Counted from the stretch's first letter, positions 32,283 to 41,920 are shown. The stretch is 64,000 nucleotides of DNA from WLMZ01 sp031367435 (GCA_031367435.1 JANLPV010000204.1:16457-80456), one strand, 5' to 3'. The notes: generated by a model not told the origin, from the sequence alone. Program-made: numbers and translations.

Positions 32283-33815
32283 ATGAAGACCGAAGGCAGC
32301 GAGATTGCCGTCGAACTCAATGGGATCGAAAAGCGATTCCCCGGAGTCATTGCCAACCACGACGTGACGCTCGCCGTACGGCGCGGAACCATCCACGCGA
32401 TTGTTGGCGAGAACGGTGCCGGTAAGTCAACCCTGATGAACACGCTGTACGGCATGCATCAACCTGACGCCGGCACCATCACCGTCAACGGCATGGAACA
32501 GCACTTCAAATCGCCCAGCGATGCCATCGCGGCCGGCATCGGCATGGTGCATCAGCACTTCATGCTCGCCGACAACTTCACCGTTCTCGAAAACATCATC
32601 CTTGGTGCAGAACCAGCGCACAACGGTGTGCTGTCGATGAACGAAGCGCACGTACGAATCCGTGAGATCGCGAAGGCCTCGGGTACACACGTCGACCTCG
32701 ACGTCTTGGTATCCGAACTCGGCGTCGGCCAACGTCAACGCGTCGAGATTCTCAAAGTGTTGTTCCGTGGCGCACGAATACTCATCCTCGACGAACCAAC
32801 CGCAGTGCTGGTGCCGCAGGAGGTCGACGAGCTGTTTACAACATTGCGTCACCTCGTCGTCGATGGTGCCACCATCATCTTCATCTCCCACAAGCTCGAT
32901 GAGGTGCTTGCCGTCTCCGACGAGATCACCGTCATCCGCGATGGAACCACCGTCACCACCGTGATGCCCAAAGATGTCGACCGGGCCCGCCTCGGTGAGC
33001 TGATGGTGGGCGCGGAGCTGCCCTCTCCAGAAGGCCGCGAATCAGAGATCGGACACATCGTCCGACTCAAAGTGCAGGGACTCACCGTCGGGCCCGTGGG
33101 ACAGCGCAAGGTCGTCGAAGACGTGTCGTTTCAGGTGCACGAGAGTGAAATTGTTGGCATCGCTGGCGTTGAAGGCAACGGTCAATTCGAGTTGTGCGAG
33201 GCGATTCTCGGACTCGTCAACATCAGCGCCGGCACGGTCGAAATCGGTGAACACGACGTCACGACGAGTACCACTCACGACCGAAGGCTGACGGGTGTTG
33301 GTTACATTCCGTTCGATCGCCATCGAGAAGGACTGATGCTGACCTGCCCGTTGTGGGAGAACACGTTGCTCGGACGCGAGGAAAACGAGCGCTTCGAGCG
33401 TGGACCACTAGTGAATACCGCCGAGGCCCGCACGGACTGTTCGGAGATCATCGAGCGCTTCGACGTATTGACCCCGAACGAAGTCGTCCCCGCGTTTGCG
33501 TTGTCTGGTGGCAACCAACAGAAATTGCTGGTCGGTCGCGAGCTCAGCAACCGGCCGCAGATTCTTCTGGCGGCGCACCCCACGCGAGGTGTCGACATCG
33601 GAGCGCAAGCGGCGATTTGGTCCGAGCTTCGCCGCGCTCGCGACGCCGGCCTGGCCGTGCTGCTCATCTCCGCCGACCTCGACGAGCTCATTGGGCTCTC
33701 CGACACAATCCTGGTCATGTACGACGGCAAGATCACCGCCACGCTCGATCCGGCGACCGCGACGCCGAAGATGCTCGGAACGTTCATGACCGGCGCGAAG
33801 CAAGAGGTGGCGTGA
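32283..33815 (+). CDS. Nucleoside ABC importer, double-domain ATPase
   Basis: 510 aa from the ATG at 32283 with GAGGGGGA just upstream. Two ABC modules are fused. The first has Walker A GENGAGKST near residue 45, a variant signature LGVGQRQRVEI and Walker B ILILDEPTAVL. The second has a degenerate Walker A (GVEGNGQFEL), an intact signature LSGGNQQKLLVGREL and ILLAAHPTRGVD where His replaces the catalytic Glu. That asymmetry is normal in BMP/ribose-type ATPases (YufO, RbsA relatives), where one site is catalytic. The stop overlaps the first permease start (TGATG). Confidence 0.92.
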   Translation: MKTEGSEIAVELNGIEKRFPGVIANHDVTLAVRRGTIHAIVGENGAGKSTLMNTLYGMHQPDAGTITVNGMEQHFKSPSDAIAAGIGMVHQHFMLADNFTVLENIILGAEPAHNGVLSMNEAHVRIREIAKASGTHVDLDVLVSELGVGQRQRVEILKVLFRGARILILDEPTAVLVPQEVDELFTTLRHLVVDGATIIFISHKLDEVLAVSDEITVIRDGTTVTTVMPKDVDRARLGELMVGAELPSPEGRESEIGHIVRLKVQGLTVGPVGQRKVVEDVSFQVHESEIVGIAGVEGNGQFELCEAILGLVNISAGTVEIGEHDVTTSTTHDRRLTGVGYIPFDRHREGLMLTCPLWENTLLGREENERFERGPLVNTAEARTDCSEIIERFDVLTPNEVVPAFALSGGNQQKLLVGRELSNRPQILLAAHPTRGVDIGAQAAIWSELRRARDAGLAVLLISADLDELIGLSDTILVMYDGKITATLDPATATPKMLGTFMTGAKQEVA

Positions 33816-34972
33816 TGGTCGACGAGACGCCAGTGCCCGTCGCCAACTCAGTTGGGCACGCTCTGTCGAAGGTGATGACGCCAAAGCTGCACAACTCGAA
33901 AAACGGACTGGTGACGTTGGCGAGTTCCATCGCCGCGGTGTTGCTTGCGCTGTTGATCTCCGGCGTGATGCTCAAGCTCACGGGCAAGAATCCAATCAAC
34001 GCGTATCGCAAGATGATCGAGACTGGTCTCGAACGAGACAAGATGCTTGAGGCACTCCAACGAGCAACGCCACTGATGCTTTCCGCCGTCGCAGTTGCCA
34101 TTGGCTTCAAGATGAACTTGTTCAATATTGGCGTCGAGGGCCAATACCTTTTCGCCGGCCTGATTGCCGCTGTGGTCGGCACCAACGTCGGTCTACCTGC
34201 ACCGCTGCATGTCACCTTCATCCTCATTGTTGCGATGGCTGCTGGCTCGCTGTGGGCGAGTTTGGCAGCTGTGCTGAAGGTGAAGCGCGGCGTAAATGAA
34301 GTGATCTCAACCATCATGTTGAACTACGTGGCTCTTTCGGTCATCCAATGGCTCTTTGATACGTGGTTCCGTGATTCGTCCAAGAGTGACCTCAACGTCA
34401 AGACCCGAATCCTGCCGCGAAGCGCATGGATGCCCGACATCGTCACCGGTCGTTTGTCAAGCATGTTCATAATCGCCATTCTTGTGGTGGCTGCATATTG
34501 GGTAGTGGTGTTCAAGAGTCGGTTCGGTTTCCGGCTGCGATCATCGGGCATGAACGCGGTTGCCGCGCGGACAGCGGGCATCAGTAGCAACCGAATGATC
34601 GTGGCCGCAATTCTGATGTCCGGAGCAATTGCCGGACTCGTTGCCATGCCGTCCATACTCGGTGACATTCACGCATACGGCCAAGGTGTCCCGGACGGGC
34701 TCGGATTCGCTGGCATCGCAGTGGCGCTACTTGGCCGCAACCATCCGCTCGGCATCATTGCCGCTGCCATGCTGTACGGATTCCTTGAGTCGACCGCAGG
34801 AGTACTGCAGATTCAACACGTACCCAGTTCGATCATCGACGTCATCAAAGCCATCATTGTGCTCACCGTCGTCATCGTGAACGAAGCGGTCACACGCGCG
34901 ATGAATCGACGTACAGCCGCTCGAACATCGAGTGCGTTACACCAGGCCAAGCCCGTGGGGGCAATGGCATGA
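33815..34972 (+). CDS. Nucleoside ABC importer permease 1
   Basis: 385 aa from the ATG at 33815, in a TGATG overlap with the ATPase (a GTG one codon earlier is possible). About eight to ten hydrophobic helices follow a soluble N-terminus. Family motifs: FKMNLFNIGVEGQYLFAG near residue 105, GVNEVISTIMLNYVAL, and FRLRSSGMNAVAARTAGI, which is the cytoplasmic coupling loop of the YufP/BmpB-type permeases. Late IAVALLGRNHPLGI is also conserved. It pairs with the next gene (ATGA overlap) to form the heterodimeric pore. Confidence 0.92.
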   Translation: MVDETPVPVANSVGHALSKVMTPKLHNSKNGLVTLASSIAAVLLALLISGVMLKLTGKNPINAYRKMIETGLERDKMLEALQRATPLMLSAVAVAIGFKMNLFNIGVEGQYLFAGLIAAVVGTNVGLPAPLHVTFILIVAMAAGSLWASLAAVLKVKRGVNEVISTIMLNYVALSVIQWLFDTWFRDSSKSDLNVKTRILPRSAWMPDIVTGRLSSMFIIAILVVAAYWVVVFKSRFGFRLRSSGMNAVAARTAGISSNRMIVAAILMSGAIAGLVAMPSILGDIHAYGQGVPDGLGFAGIAVALLGRNHPLGIIAAAMLYGFLESTAGVLQIQHVPSSIIDVIKAIIVLTVVIVNEAVTRAMNRRTAARTSSALHQAKPVGAMA

Positions 34973-36279
34973 GCACCACCGAGATCACGTCGAGCCAGAC
35001 AAACGCAGGATCGACTGCGTCGAATTTGTTGGCCAAGCTCAACCGTCGGTCGGGTCTTCGCCTGCTCGTGATGGGCGCTGCGCTTCTCGCGCTGTTGTCG
35101 ATGACGCGGCTGATTACCGGTGCCGACGACCTCACCTCATCCGGCACCATGGGCACCACGCTGCGCCTCGCAGTACCGATCCTGCTCGCCGGGCTCGCCG
35201 GGTTGTGGGCCGAACGCGTTGGCATCGTGAACATCGGCATTGAAGGCATGATGATCTTTGGCACGTGGTTCGGCGGCTATGGCGCTTGGCATTTTGGGCC
35301 GTGGGTCGGACTCCTGATGGGCGTAGGTGGCGGAGCCATTGGCGGCCTCATCCACGCGGTCGCGACAGTGCGGTTCAACGTGGATCATGTCATTTCCGGT
35401 GTTGCACTCAACCTGTTTGCGGCGGGCGGGATGCGTTACCTCAGTGAATTGGCCTTTGTCGGCAAGGCGGGTGGGGGCATCAGCCAATCACCCCGGCAGT
35501 CGTCAGCGATCCCTCGGTTTGATGTGCCCGTCCTCGCTGGGGGCCGCGTCTTCGGCTGGCATTCACCAGACATGCTTGGCTGGATCGAGCACAAGCAATG
35601 GTTTCTCATTGGCGACCTCGCCGGGATACTTCGCGGGTTCGTCTTCGAGACGTCGTGGGCCACGGTGTTTGGCCTGGCGCTCGTACCGTTCACGGCGTGG
35701 GTGCTGTGGCGGACGCGCTTCGGGCTGCGGCTGCGTTCGTCTGGCGAGGCACCACTCGCCGCAGAGAGCCTTGGTGTAAAGGTGACCCGCGTTCGATATC
35801 TCGGTTTGCTCATCAGCGGTTCATTCGCCGGCTTGGGTGGCGCTTATCTGTCGATCGTGTCTTCGTCGTACTACCGCCAGGGTCAGACCGCTGGCCGCGG
35901 TTACATCGGCCTCGCCACCATGATCTTCGGTAATTGGCGACCCTCTGGCGTTCTCGGTGGTGCCACGTTGTTCGGTTTCTCCGAGGCACTCAAGCTCCGA
36001 CGTGACGACAGCATCCCGGCGCTGTTTTTGTTCATCAGCCTCGTGGCTGCGCTGATCTTGGTGTTCGCGATCTATCGCAAGCGTCTCATTCCCGGCATCA
36101 TGGCAGGCACGTTCGGACTGCTGTTCTTCCTCACGTACCTCACCGTTGACAAGGTGCCTGCATCGCTCACCCAAGCCACGCCGTATCTTGTGACGCTGCT
36201 GGTTCTCGCGACCGCAAGTCAGCGGCTACGGCCGCCGGCACATGCGGGCAAGCCGTATCGCTCGGGCGACAACCACTAG
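34969..36279 (+). CDS. Nucleoside ABC importer permease 2
   Basis: 436 aa, starting at the ATG that overlaps the previous stop. The conserved GLWAERVGIVNIGIEGMMIFG near residue 80 and the coupling loop FGLRLRSSGEAPLAAESLGV identify the second (YufQ-type) permease of BMP transporters. Roughly ten hydrophobic segments are visible. An insertion of about 60 residues between mid helices (around RFDVPVLAGGRVFGWHSPDM) forms an external loop. The final gene of the importer operon, it ends convergently with queF (4-bp overlap of stops). Confidence 0.92.
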   Translation: MSTTEITSSQTNAGSTASNLLAKLNRRSGLRLLVMGAALLALLSMTRLITGADDLTSSGTMGTTLRLAVPILLAGLAGLWAERVGIVNIGIEGMMIFGTWFGGYGAWHFGPWVGLLMGVGGGAIGGLIHAVATVRFNVDHVISGVALNLFAAGGMRYLSELAFVGKAGGGISQSPRQSSAIPRFDVPVLAGGRVFGWHSPDMLGWIEHKQWFLIGDLAGILRGFVFETSWATVFGLALVPFTAWVLWRTRFGLRLRSSGEAPLAAESLGVKVTRVRYLGLLISGSFAGLGGAYLSIVSSSYYRQGQTAGRGYIGLATMIFGNWRPSGVLGGATLFGFSEALKLRRDDSIPALFLFISLVAALILVFAIYRKRLIPGIMAGTFGLLFFLTYLTVDKVPASLTQATPYLVTLLVLATASQRLRPPAHAGKPYRSGDNH

Positions 36280-36665
36280 CGCGCGAGTTCGCTCACAGCC
36301 TGAACTTCAATGCCACCGCGGGGTCGCTGGGTGAGGATCACCGAGACGCGATGGGGTTTGGCGGTGAGCATGACTTCACCTGCGATCTCGGCGGCAAGTG
36401 CCTCCGCGAACACGGCACGGTCACGAAAGCTCCACAGATACAGCTTGAGACTCTTGCTCTCGATACAGAACTGATCGGGTGAATATTCGATCACGAGGTG
36501 CGAGAGGTCGGGCTGTTCGGTGACGGGACACACGCTCGAGAGCTCGTCGGTGGCGAAGCGTACAGAGGTGACGTTGGCCGGCGCAGGGAAGACCTCGACA
36601 TGATCGATGGCGTGGCGGACGGTGCTACCCAACACGGTGAGTCCAGCAGACACGGTGAGTTCCAT
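36276..36665 (-). CDS. queF: NADPH-dependent 7-cyano-7-deazaguanine reductase
   Basis: 129 aa from the ATG at 36665; the frame continues upstream but into the divergent gene. It reduces preQ0 to preQ1 in queuosine biosynthesis. The catalytic cysteine is Cys46 in SSVCPVTEQPDLSHL, which forms the thioimide with the nitrile, and the QueF signature ESKSLKLYLWSFR follows near residue 72. Length fits the short, unimodular (YkvM-type) QueF. No other queuosine genes are nearby, so the precursor may be imported or made elsewhere. Its place next to a nucleoside importer is notable but may be chance. Confidence 0.9.
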   Translation of the reverse strand: MELTVSAGLTVLGSTVRHAIDHVEVFPAPANVTSVRFATDELSSVCPVTEQPDLSHLVIEYSPDQFCIESKSLKLYLWSFRDRAVFAEALAAEIAGEVMLTAKPHRVSVILTQRPRGGIEVQAVSELAR

Positions 36666-36689
36666 GGGCACAAAGGCTACGGTGGAGCC

Positions 36690-37571
36690 ATGGTAAGCGT
36701 CCTCTCCCCCGCGCAGATCGACCAATATCAACGCGACGGTTTCTTGGTGATTGCCGACTTCGCGTCAGTCGCAGCCTGCTCTGCTCTTCGCGCGCGAGCG
36801 AACGACATCGTCGATGCATTCGCGCCCACCGAACGACGCACGATCTTCAGCACCAACGAGCAAGACCGCATCAGCAACGGCGAGTTCCTCGCATCGGGCA
36901 ACGGGACGTGGTGTTTCTTCGAAGAGGAAGCCTTTGCTGCGGACGGCTCCTTACGCCAGGACAAGTCTCTGTCGATCAACAAGATCGGTCACGCAATGCA
37001 CGACCTCGATCCGGTGTTCGAGTCCTTCAGCTATACCCCCGAACTCGCCGCGGTCGCAGCTGATATTGGGTTGACCGACGCTCTTGCCCTTCAGAGCATG
37101 TACATCTTCAAGCAGCCGCATATTGGCGGCGAGGTCGGTTGCCATCAAGACGCCACGTTCCTATACACCGATCCAATGACCGTCACAGGATTCTGGTTCG
37201 CGATTGAAGATGCCACGCTGGAAAACGGTTGCCTGTGGGCATTGCCTGGCGGCCATCGCACGTCGTTGCGCAAGGTCTTCAAGCGTGCCGGCAGCACAGA
37301 CGATGACGGCACTCTGTTCGAGGTGCTCGATGCATCACCACTTCCCAACGTGTCTACGTTGGTGCCGCTGGAAGTCGCTGCTGGATCCCTTGTCGTGTTG
37401 CACGGTCTCCTGCCCCATTGGAGCGATGTGAATCGATCAGCGAAGAGCCGCCACGCCTTTTCCCTACATTGCATCTCCGCGGCGGCTAACTACCCGACGT
37501 GGAACTGGTTGCAACGCGCTCCTGATTTCGCGCTGCGTCGTCTCGACCGGTCCAACCGCGTGTCGGCATGA
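36690..37571 (+). CDS. Phytanoyl-CoA dioxygenase-family (PhyH) oxygenase
   Basis: 293 aa from the ATG at 36690, only 24 bp from the divergent queF start. The Fe(II)/2-oxoglutarate triad is visible: CHQDATF (His-x-Asp) near residue 152, and HGLLPHWSDVN with the distal His near residue 238, followed by SRHAFSLH whose Arg would bind 2-oxoglutarate. WFAIEDATLENGCLWALPGGH is the family core. The protein resembles the human PHYHD1 subgroup more than phytanoyl-CoA hydroxylase proper. Its stop overlaps the adenosine deaminase start (ATGA), hinting at a role on a nucleoside or related small molecule; the substrate is not known. Confidence 0.85.
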   Translation: MVSVLSPAQIDQYQRDGFLVIADFASVAACSALRARANDIVDAFAPTERRTIFSTNEQDRISNGEFLASGNGTWCFFEEEAFAADGSLRQDKSLSINKIGHAMHDLDPVFESFSYTPELAAVAADIGLTDALALQSMYIFKQPHIGGEVGCHQDATFLYTDPMTVTGFWFAIEDATLENGCLWALPGGHRTSLRKVFKRAGSTDDDGTLFEVLDASPLPNVSTLVPLEVAAGSLVVLHGLLPHWSDVNRSAKSRHAFSLHCISAAANYPTWNWLQRAPDFALRRLDRSNRVSA

Positions 37572-38656
37572 CGAACGCGACAATGCATGACCTGATCCGT
37601 CGGGCACCGAAGGCCCTCTTGCACGATCATCTCGACGGAGGACTCCGGGCGCAGACAGTGGTCGAGCTCGCCGAGGAGTACGGCTACCGCAACCTACCGA
37701 CGCACGACGTCGCCGAGTTGGCTACGTGGTTCAACCGCGGCGCCAAGCGCAACGATCTTGTGCTGTATCTCGAAACGTTCGCTCACACGGTGGCTGTGAT
37801 GCAACACCGCGACGCGATCGAGCGCGTTGCCTACGAATGCGCGGTCGACCTTGCCGCCGATGGCGTGGTGTACGCCGAAATCCGCTTCGCCCCCGAGCTC
37901 AATACCGACGAAGGCCTCACGCTTGACGAGGTCGTGCAAGCCGCTCTCGTCGGTTTCGAGCGCGGATCAGCCGGCACCGACCTGACGGTGTATGTCATCT
38001 GTTGCGCGATGCGCACGGCCGCTCGTTCGCTCGAGATCGCCGAGCTCGCTGTGCGTTGGCGCGATGCGGGTGTGGTGGGCTTCGACATCGCGGGGGCGGA
38101 AGCGGGCTTTCCGCCTACACGTCACCTCGATGCGTTCCAATACGTGCAGCGCGAAAACTTCCATGCAACGATCCATGCTGGCGAAGCCTTCGGTCTGCCG
38201 TCGATCTGGGAAGCAGTGCAGTGGTGCGGTGCCGAGCGTCTCGGTCACGGAGTTCGTATCGTCGATGACATCAGCGGAGCCGAGGGCCACGAAACGCTCG
38301 GACGTTTGGCCACATACGTGCGCGATCGGCGTATTCCTCTCGAGTTGTGTCCCACCTCCAACGTGGGCACGGGGGTGTGCGCGTCCATCGCCGAACATCC
38401 CATTGGGATGCTGCGTCGCCTCCGCTTTCGCGTCACCGTCAACACCGACAACCGACTGATGAGCGATACCTCGATGTCCAAAGAGATGGCTCAACTCGCC
38501 GACGCGTTCGGTTGGGGTCTCGCTGATTTCGAGTGGCTCACGATCAACGCGATGAAGAGTGCATTTGCACCATTCCCCGAACGGCTCAAGATCATCAACG
38601 AAGTGGTGAAGCCCCGCTACGCGTTGCTGCGCACCGACGAGGGCATGGCAAGATGA
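37568..38656 (+). CDS. add: Adenosine deaminase
   Basis: 362 aa. Converts adenosine (and deoxyadenosine) to inosine with a catalytic zinc. Zinc ligands and acid are visible: LLHDHLDGG with His19 and His21, IHAGEAFG (catalytic Glu with ligand His), the ELCPTSNV block and VTVNTDNRLMSDT carrying the last metal-binding Asp. Length is normal. It overlaps the PhyH gene at the ATGA and is 4 bp from upp, so PhyH-add-upp form an operon directly after the nucleoside importer. That supports a purine/pyrimidine salvage unit. Confidence 0.92.
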   Translation: MTNATMHDLIRRAPKALLHDHLDGGLRAQTVVELAEEYGYRNLPTHDVAELATWFNRGAKRNDLVLYLETFAHTVAVMQHRDAIERVAYECAVDLAADGVVYAEIRFAPELNTDEGLTLDEVVQAALVGFERGSAGTDLTVYVICCAMRTAARSLEIAELAVRWRDAGVVGFDIAGAEAGFPPTRHLDAFQYVQRENFHATIHAGEAFGLPSIWEAVQWCGAERLGHGVRIVDDISGAEGHETLGRLATYVRDRRIPLELCPTSNVGTGVCASIAEHPIGMLRRLRFRVTVNTDNRLMSDTSMSKEMAQLADAFGWGLADFEWLTINAMKSAFAPFPERLKIINEVVKPRYALLRTDEGMAR

Positions 38657-38660
38657 ACCC

Positions 38661-39293
38661 ATGCCAGTGCAAGTACATCTCGTCGACCATCCGCTGATCG
38701 CCGCATCACTCACGCGAATCCGCGACGAAACGACGCCCAACACAATCTTTCGCCAGGAGCTCGAACGCATCGGCACCGTGCTGTTGGTTCAAGCCACCAC
38801 ATCACTCGAGACGCGAGTCGTCTCGGTGAAGACTCCGATGGCATTCACCATCGGCAGAATCCTGAAGGGTCAACCGGTCGTCGTTCCGATTCTGCGCGCT
38901 GGGCTGGGATTTCTGCAGGCCGCGCAGACGCTGATGCCCGGCGCCGACATCGGTTTTGTGGGGATCTCGCGTGACGAGGAGACGTTCGAGCCGAAGCCCT
39001 ATGTGAACAAACTCCCCGAGTCGCTCGAGGGCCGTACCTGCATCATTCTCGATCCAATGCTCGCCACTGGCGGCTCGTTGGCGCTGGCATGTTCGTTGCT
39101 CACCGAACGGGGCGCGAACTCTCCGATCATCGTCGTGTGTGCGCTCGCCGCGCCCGAGGGAATCGCTGCGCTCGAAGCTGCCGGCCTCGACCTGCTCATC
39201 TACACAGCGTCCATCGATCGCGCCCTCGACGAAAATGCGTACATCGTGCCGGGTCTTGGCGATGCCGGCGATCGGCAGTTTGGCGCGGCGTGA
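38661..39293 (+). CDS. upp: Uracil phosphoribosyltransferase
   Basis: 210 aa, the usual length. Makes UMP from uracil and PRPP. Motifs in order: QVHLVDHPLIAASLTRIRD at the start, VVPILRAGLGF for the flexible loop, VGISRDEETFEPKPY, the PRPP-binding CIILDPMLATGGSLA, and the C-terminal ENAYIVPGLGDAGDRQFG that binds uracil. It is the last gene of the salvage operon; an 8-bp hairpin follows and the next gene is convergent. Confidence 0.95.
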   Translation: MPVQVHLVDHPLIAASLTRIRDETTPNTIFRQELERIGTVLLVQATTSLETRVVSVKTPMAFTIGRILKGQPVVVPILRAGLGFLQAAQTLMPGADIGFVGISRDEETFEPKPYVNKLPESLEGRTCIILDPMLATGGSLALACSLLTERGANSPIIVVCALAAPEGIAALEAAGLDLLIYTASIDRALDENAYIVPGLGDAGDRQFGAA

Positions 39294-39302
39294 CGCACTC
39301 AC

Positions 39303-39323
39303 GCTCCACGCACCGCGTGGAGC
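39303..39323. terminator. Bidirectional hairpin between upp and the mutase gene
   Basis: GCTCCACG pairs with CGTGGAGC around a 5-nt loop, an 8-bp perfect stem in the 45-bp gap between the convergent upp and phosphosugar mutase genes. It can serve both directions. No T-run is present. Confidence 0.6.
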
Positions 39324-39338
39324 CCCGACAACCGTCGA

Positions 39339-40928
39339 TCAGAGCAATTCGCTCAGTGCGCTCAGGTAGTGAGCAGGGTCGAGGTCGATCGCCTCGCCGT
39401 ACAACTTCACCTTTGGTTCGGTGCCACTCGGGCGCACCTGCAAGCGGATGCCGTCGAGCCAGACGCGCAGCAGACCGGCTTCGTCGAACCACTCGACGTT
39501 CGTCACTTTCCGATCGGCAACTTGACCAGGCGGCCGATCGCGTAGAGCAGCCACGCTGCGCGCAGCCGCGACGGGGTCGAGCCGAACGGATTGCTCGGCC
39601 GTGATGTGACGGCCGTAGCGCGCGGCGAGCGCGTCTAGACGATCCTGCAGCGATACGCCGTCAGTAGCTGCGAGAGCGGCTACCTCGGCCATGAGCACTG
39701 CAGCACTGATGCCATCTTTGTCCATTGGCTGTCTGCACACGAGATAGCCGAGTGCTTGTTCGTAGCCGAAGACAAAGCGCAGCTCGGGATGATCGAGCAC
39801 CGTGCGACCAATCCACTTGAAACCCGTGTACGTCTCCTTGAAATGAATGCCGTGTTCGTTGGCCATGCGACTGAGTAGCGACGACGAGACCAGTGTGGTG
39901 ACCACCAAACGATCGGTACCCGACGTGTGGCGCAGGATGTGATCGGCAAGCAACCAGCCGAGTTCATCGCCGGTAAGGCGTCGCCATCCGCCTGACGGCG
40001 TGGGAATGGCTGCGCCCAGGCGGTCGGCGTCGGGATCGTTGGCGAGGGCAACCATCGCGCCCGACGTTGCTGCGAGTTCGAGCAGAAGGTCCATCGCCCC
40101 AGGTTCTTCGGGGTTAGGGAACGAGACAGTGGGGAACGTGGGATTGGGCTGCTGTTGGGCCGCGACGACACGCGGCTTCGGCAACCCGGATTGCTCGAAC
40201 GCGCGCAACAGCGTGGCCCCACCAACACCGTGCATCGCTGTGTAGGCCGTCGGCACACCGACCACCTCGGGGCGCAGACGCACCAACGGCACAGCCATGA
40301 GATAACGCGACTCGGCAGAAGCATCGAGGCGTTCGATGAGCGGGTGGTCCACCGAAGCGAGGTCGATGTTGCACGGATCGAAGCTGTCGATGCAGGCTGC
40401 TATCGCTGCGTCATGCGGCGACACGATCTGCGCGCCATCGCCCAGGTACACCTTGTAGCCGTTGTCGATGGCGGGGTTGTGGCTGGCGGTCACCATGACT
40501 CCGGCAATCGCGTTGGTCTCGGTGATGTTCCAAGCCAGCACGGGCGTGGGCAACGGAGATGGCAGCAAGAGGGCACGAACGCCGACGGCGGCCACGACCC
40601 GCGCCGTATCGAGCGCGAAGAGGTCGCTCTTGTGTCGCGCATCGAAACCAATGATGATGCCGCGCTGGGCAGCGTCGGGCCACTGCGCGAGAACATACTG
40701 GGCCAGCCCGGCCGCAGCCTGGCGAACGACGAGTCGATTCATTCGCAGCGGACCGGCACCAATGGCACCGCGCAGCCCTGCGGTGCCGAATTGCAGTCGG
40801 CCGTCGAACCGCGCCGCAAGCTCGCTACTCGGGCCCGCAATCAGGTGCGCAAGTTCAGCGCGAACGTCGTCGTCGGGTTCGGCCTGAAGCCAGGCCTGGG
40901 CACGCACGACATGTCGCTCGGTGGTCAT
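39339..40928 (-). CDS. Phosphosugar mutase (PGM2-like phosphopentomutase/phosphoglucomutase)
   Basis: 529 aa alpha-D-phosphohexomutase. The phosphoserine loop is VMVTASHNPAIDNGYK, the magnesium loop DPDADRLGAAIP, the sugar-binding loop FGYEQALGY and the phosphate-binding loop RLQVRPSGTEPKVKLY. FGTAGLRGAIGAGPLRMN near residue 47 is the typical start. The overall build fits the PGM2/PgcA branch, which often interconverts ribose-1- and ribose-5-phosphate as well as glucose phosphates. Being coupled (TGATG) to an adenosine-kinase-like gene next to nucleoside salvage genes favours phosphopentomutase activity, but this is inference. Confidence 0.87.
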   Translation of the reverse strand: MTTERHVVRAQAWLQAEPDDDVRAELAHLIAGPSSELAARFDGRLQFGTAGLRGAIGAGPLRMNRLVVRQAAAGLAQYVLAQWPDAAQRGIIIGFDARHKSDLFALDTARVVAAVGVRALLLPSPLPTPVLAWNITETNAIAGVMVTASHNPAIDNGYKVYLGDGAQIVSPHDAAIAACIDSFDPCNIDLASVDHPLIERLDASAESRYLMAVPLVRLRPEVVGVPTAYTAMHGVGGATLLRAFEQSGLPKPRVVAAQQQPNPTFPTVSFPNPEEPGAMDLLLELAATSGAMVALANDPDADRLGAAIPTPSGGWRRLTGDELGWLLADHILRHTSGTDRLVVTTLVSSSLLSRMANEHGIHFKETYTGFKWIGRTVLDHPELRFVFGYEQALGYLVCRQPMDKDGISAAVLMAEVAALAATDGVSLQDRLDALAARYGRHITAEQSVRLDPVAAARSVAALRDRPPGQVADRKVTNVEWFDEAGLLRVWLDGIRLQVRPSGTEPKVKLYGEAIDLDPAHYLSALSELL

Positions 40929-41920
40929 CAGACCAGCTTATGAAGCTCGACCAGTGGCCTTGGCCCGACGTGGGAAATCACCTCGGCTGCGGCGATTGAG
41001 CCGAGCCGGCCACACTCGGCGAGATCAAGGCCGCGCGTGAGTCCAAACAAGAACCCGGACGCGAACAGATCGCCGGCGCCAGTGGTATCGAGCACGTGAT
41101 CGACGGGCTCGGCCTCGATCACCAAGATGTCATCTCGAGTGACAATCACCGACCCACTCGGGCCTCGTGTAATCGCAGCCATGGCGCAATCGGCGCGAAC
41201 CGCAGCAATTGCGTCGTCGAATGACTCCACTTCATAGAGGGAGAGCAATTCGTCTTCGTTGCCGAAAAGGATGTCGACTTCGTCGGCCACCAACGCCCGA
41301 AAGTCGACACGGTGACGATCTACGCAGAATGAATCGCTGAGGGTGAGCGAGACCATGCGACCATGCTCATGCGCGATTTGCGAGGCATGACGAAAGGCCG
41401 CCTTGGCTTCGTCGCGATCGAAGAGATACCCCTCCATGTACAGCACTTTGCCAGCCGCGACCGTGAGCACGTCGATATCCGGGGGGCAGAGCAACGACGA
41501 CACACCAAGGTGGGTATTCATCGTGCGTTGCGCATCGGGGGTGACCACGATGATGCAACTGCCGGTGGGCATGTCCACCTCGGGCGCGCCAGGCCGGAAG
41601 GCGACACCGACGGCGCGAAGATCGTGTCCGAAGACTTGACCGAGTTCATCGTTGCTGACCTTGCCGATATATGCCGCGCGGCCACCAAACGATGCGACGC
41701 CACACATCGTGTTCGCCGCTGACCCACCACTCATCTCAACCGCGGAACCAAGGGCGCTGTAGAGCGAAGCCGCGCGGTCGTTCTCAATGAGCGTCATCGA
41801 CCCTTTGACCAGTGATTCGGCATGGATAAACGCATCATCGGCATGAGCGATGACGTCGACGAGAGCGTTGCCGATGCCGACCACATCAAATTCTGGTGGG
41901 GTTCGCTCGGGCGCTGACAC
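40928..41920 (-). CDS. PfkB-family kinase, adenosine-kinase-like
   Basis: 330 aa from the GTG at 41920; the frame extends 31 codons further but would overlap the divergent aminopeptidase gene. PfkB signatures: GNALVDVIAHADDAFI near the start, MSGGSAANTMCGVASFGGRA, and the catalytic DTTGAGDLFASGFLFG with the base Asp near residue 285. The overall wording, including VTPDAQRTMNTHLG and LSDSFCVDRHR, is that of the actinobacterial proteins annotated as adenosine kinases. It would phosphorylate adenosine or a related nucleoside. Its stop overlaps the phosphosugar mutase start. Confidence 0.85.
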   Translation of the reverse strand: MSAPERTPPEFDVVGIGNALVDVIAHADDAFIHAESLVKGSMTLIENDRAASLYSALGSAVEMSGGSAANTMCGVASFGGRAAYIGKVSNDELGQVFGHDLRAVGVAFRPGAPEVDMPTGSCIIVVTPDAQRTMNTHLGVSSLLCPPDIDVLTVAAGKVLYMEGYLFDRDEAKAAFRHASQIAHEHGRMVSLTLSDSFCVDRHRVDFRALVADEVDILFGNEDELLSLYEVESFDDAIAAVRADCAMAAITRGPSGSVIVTRDDILVIEAEPVDHVLDTTGAGDLFASGFLFGLTRGLDLAECGRLGSIAAAEVISHVGPRPLVELHKLV

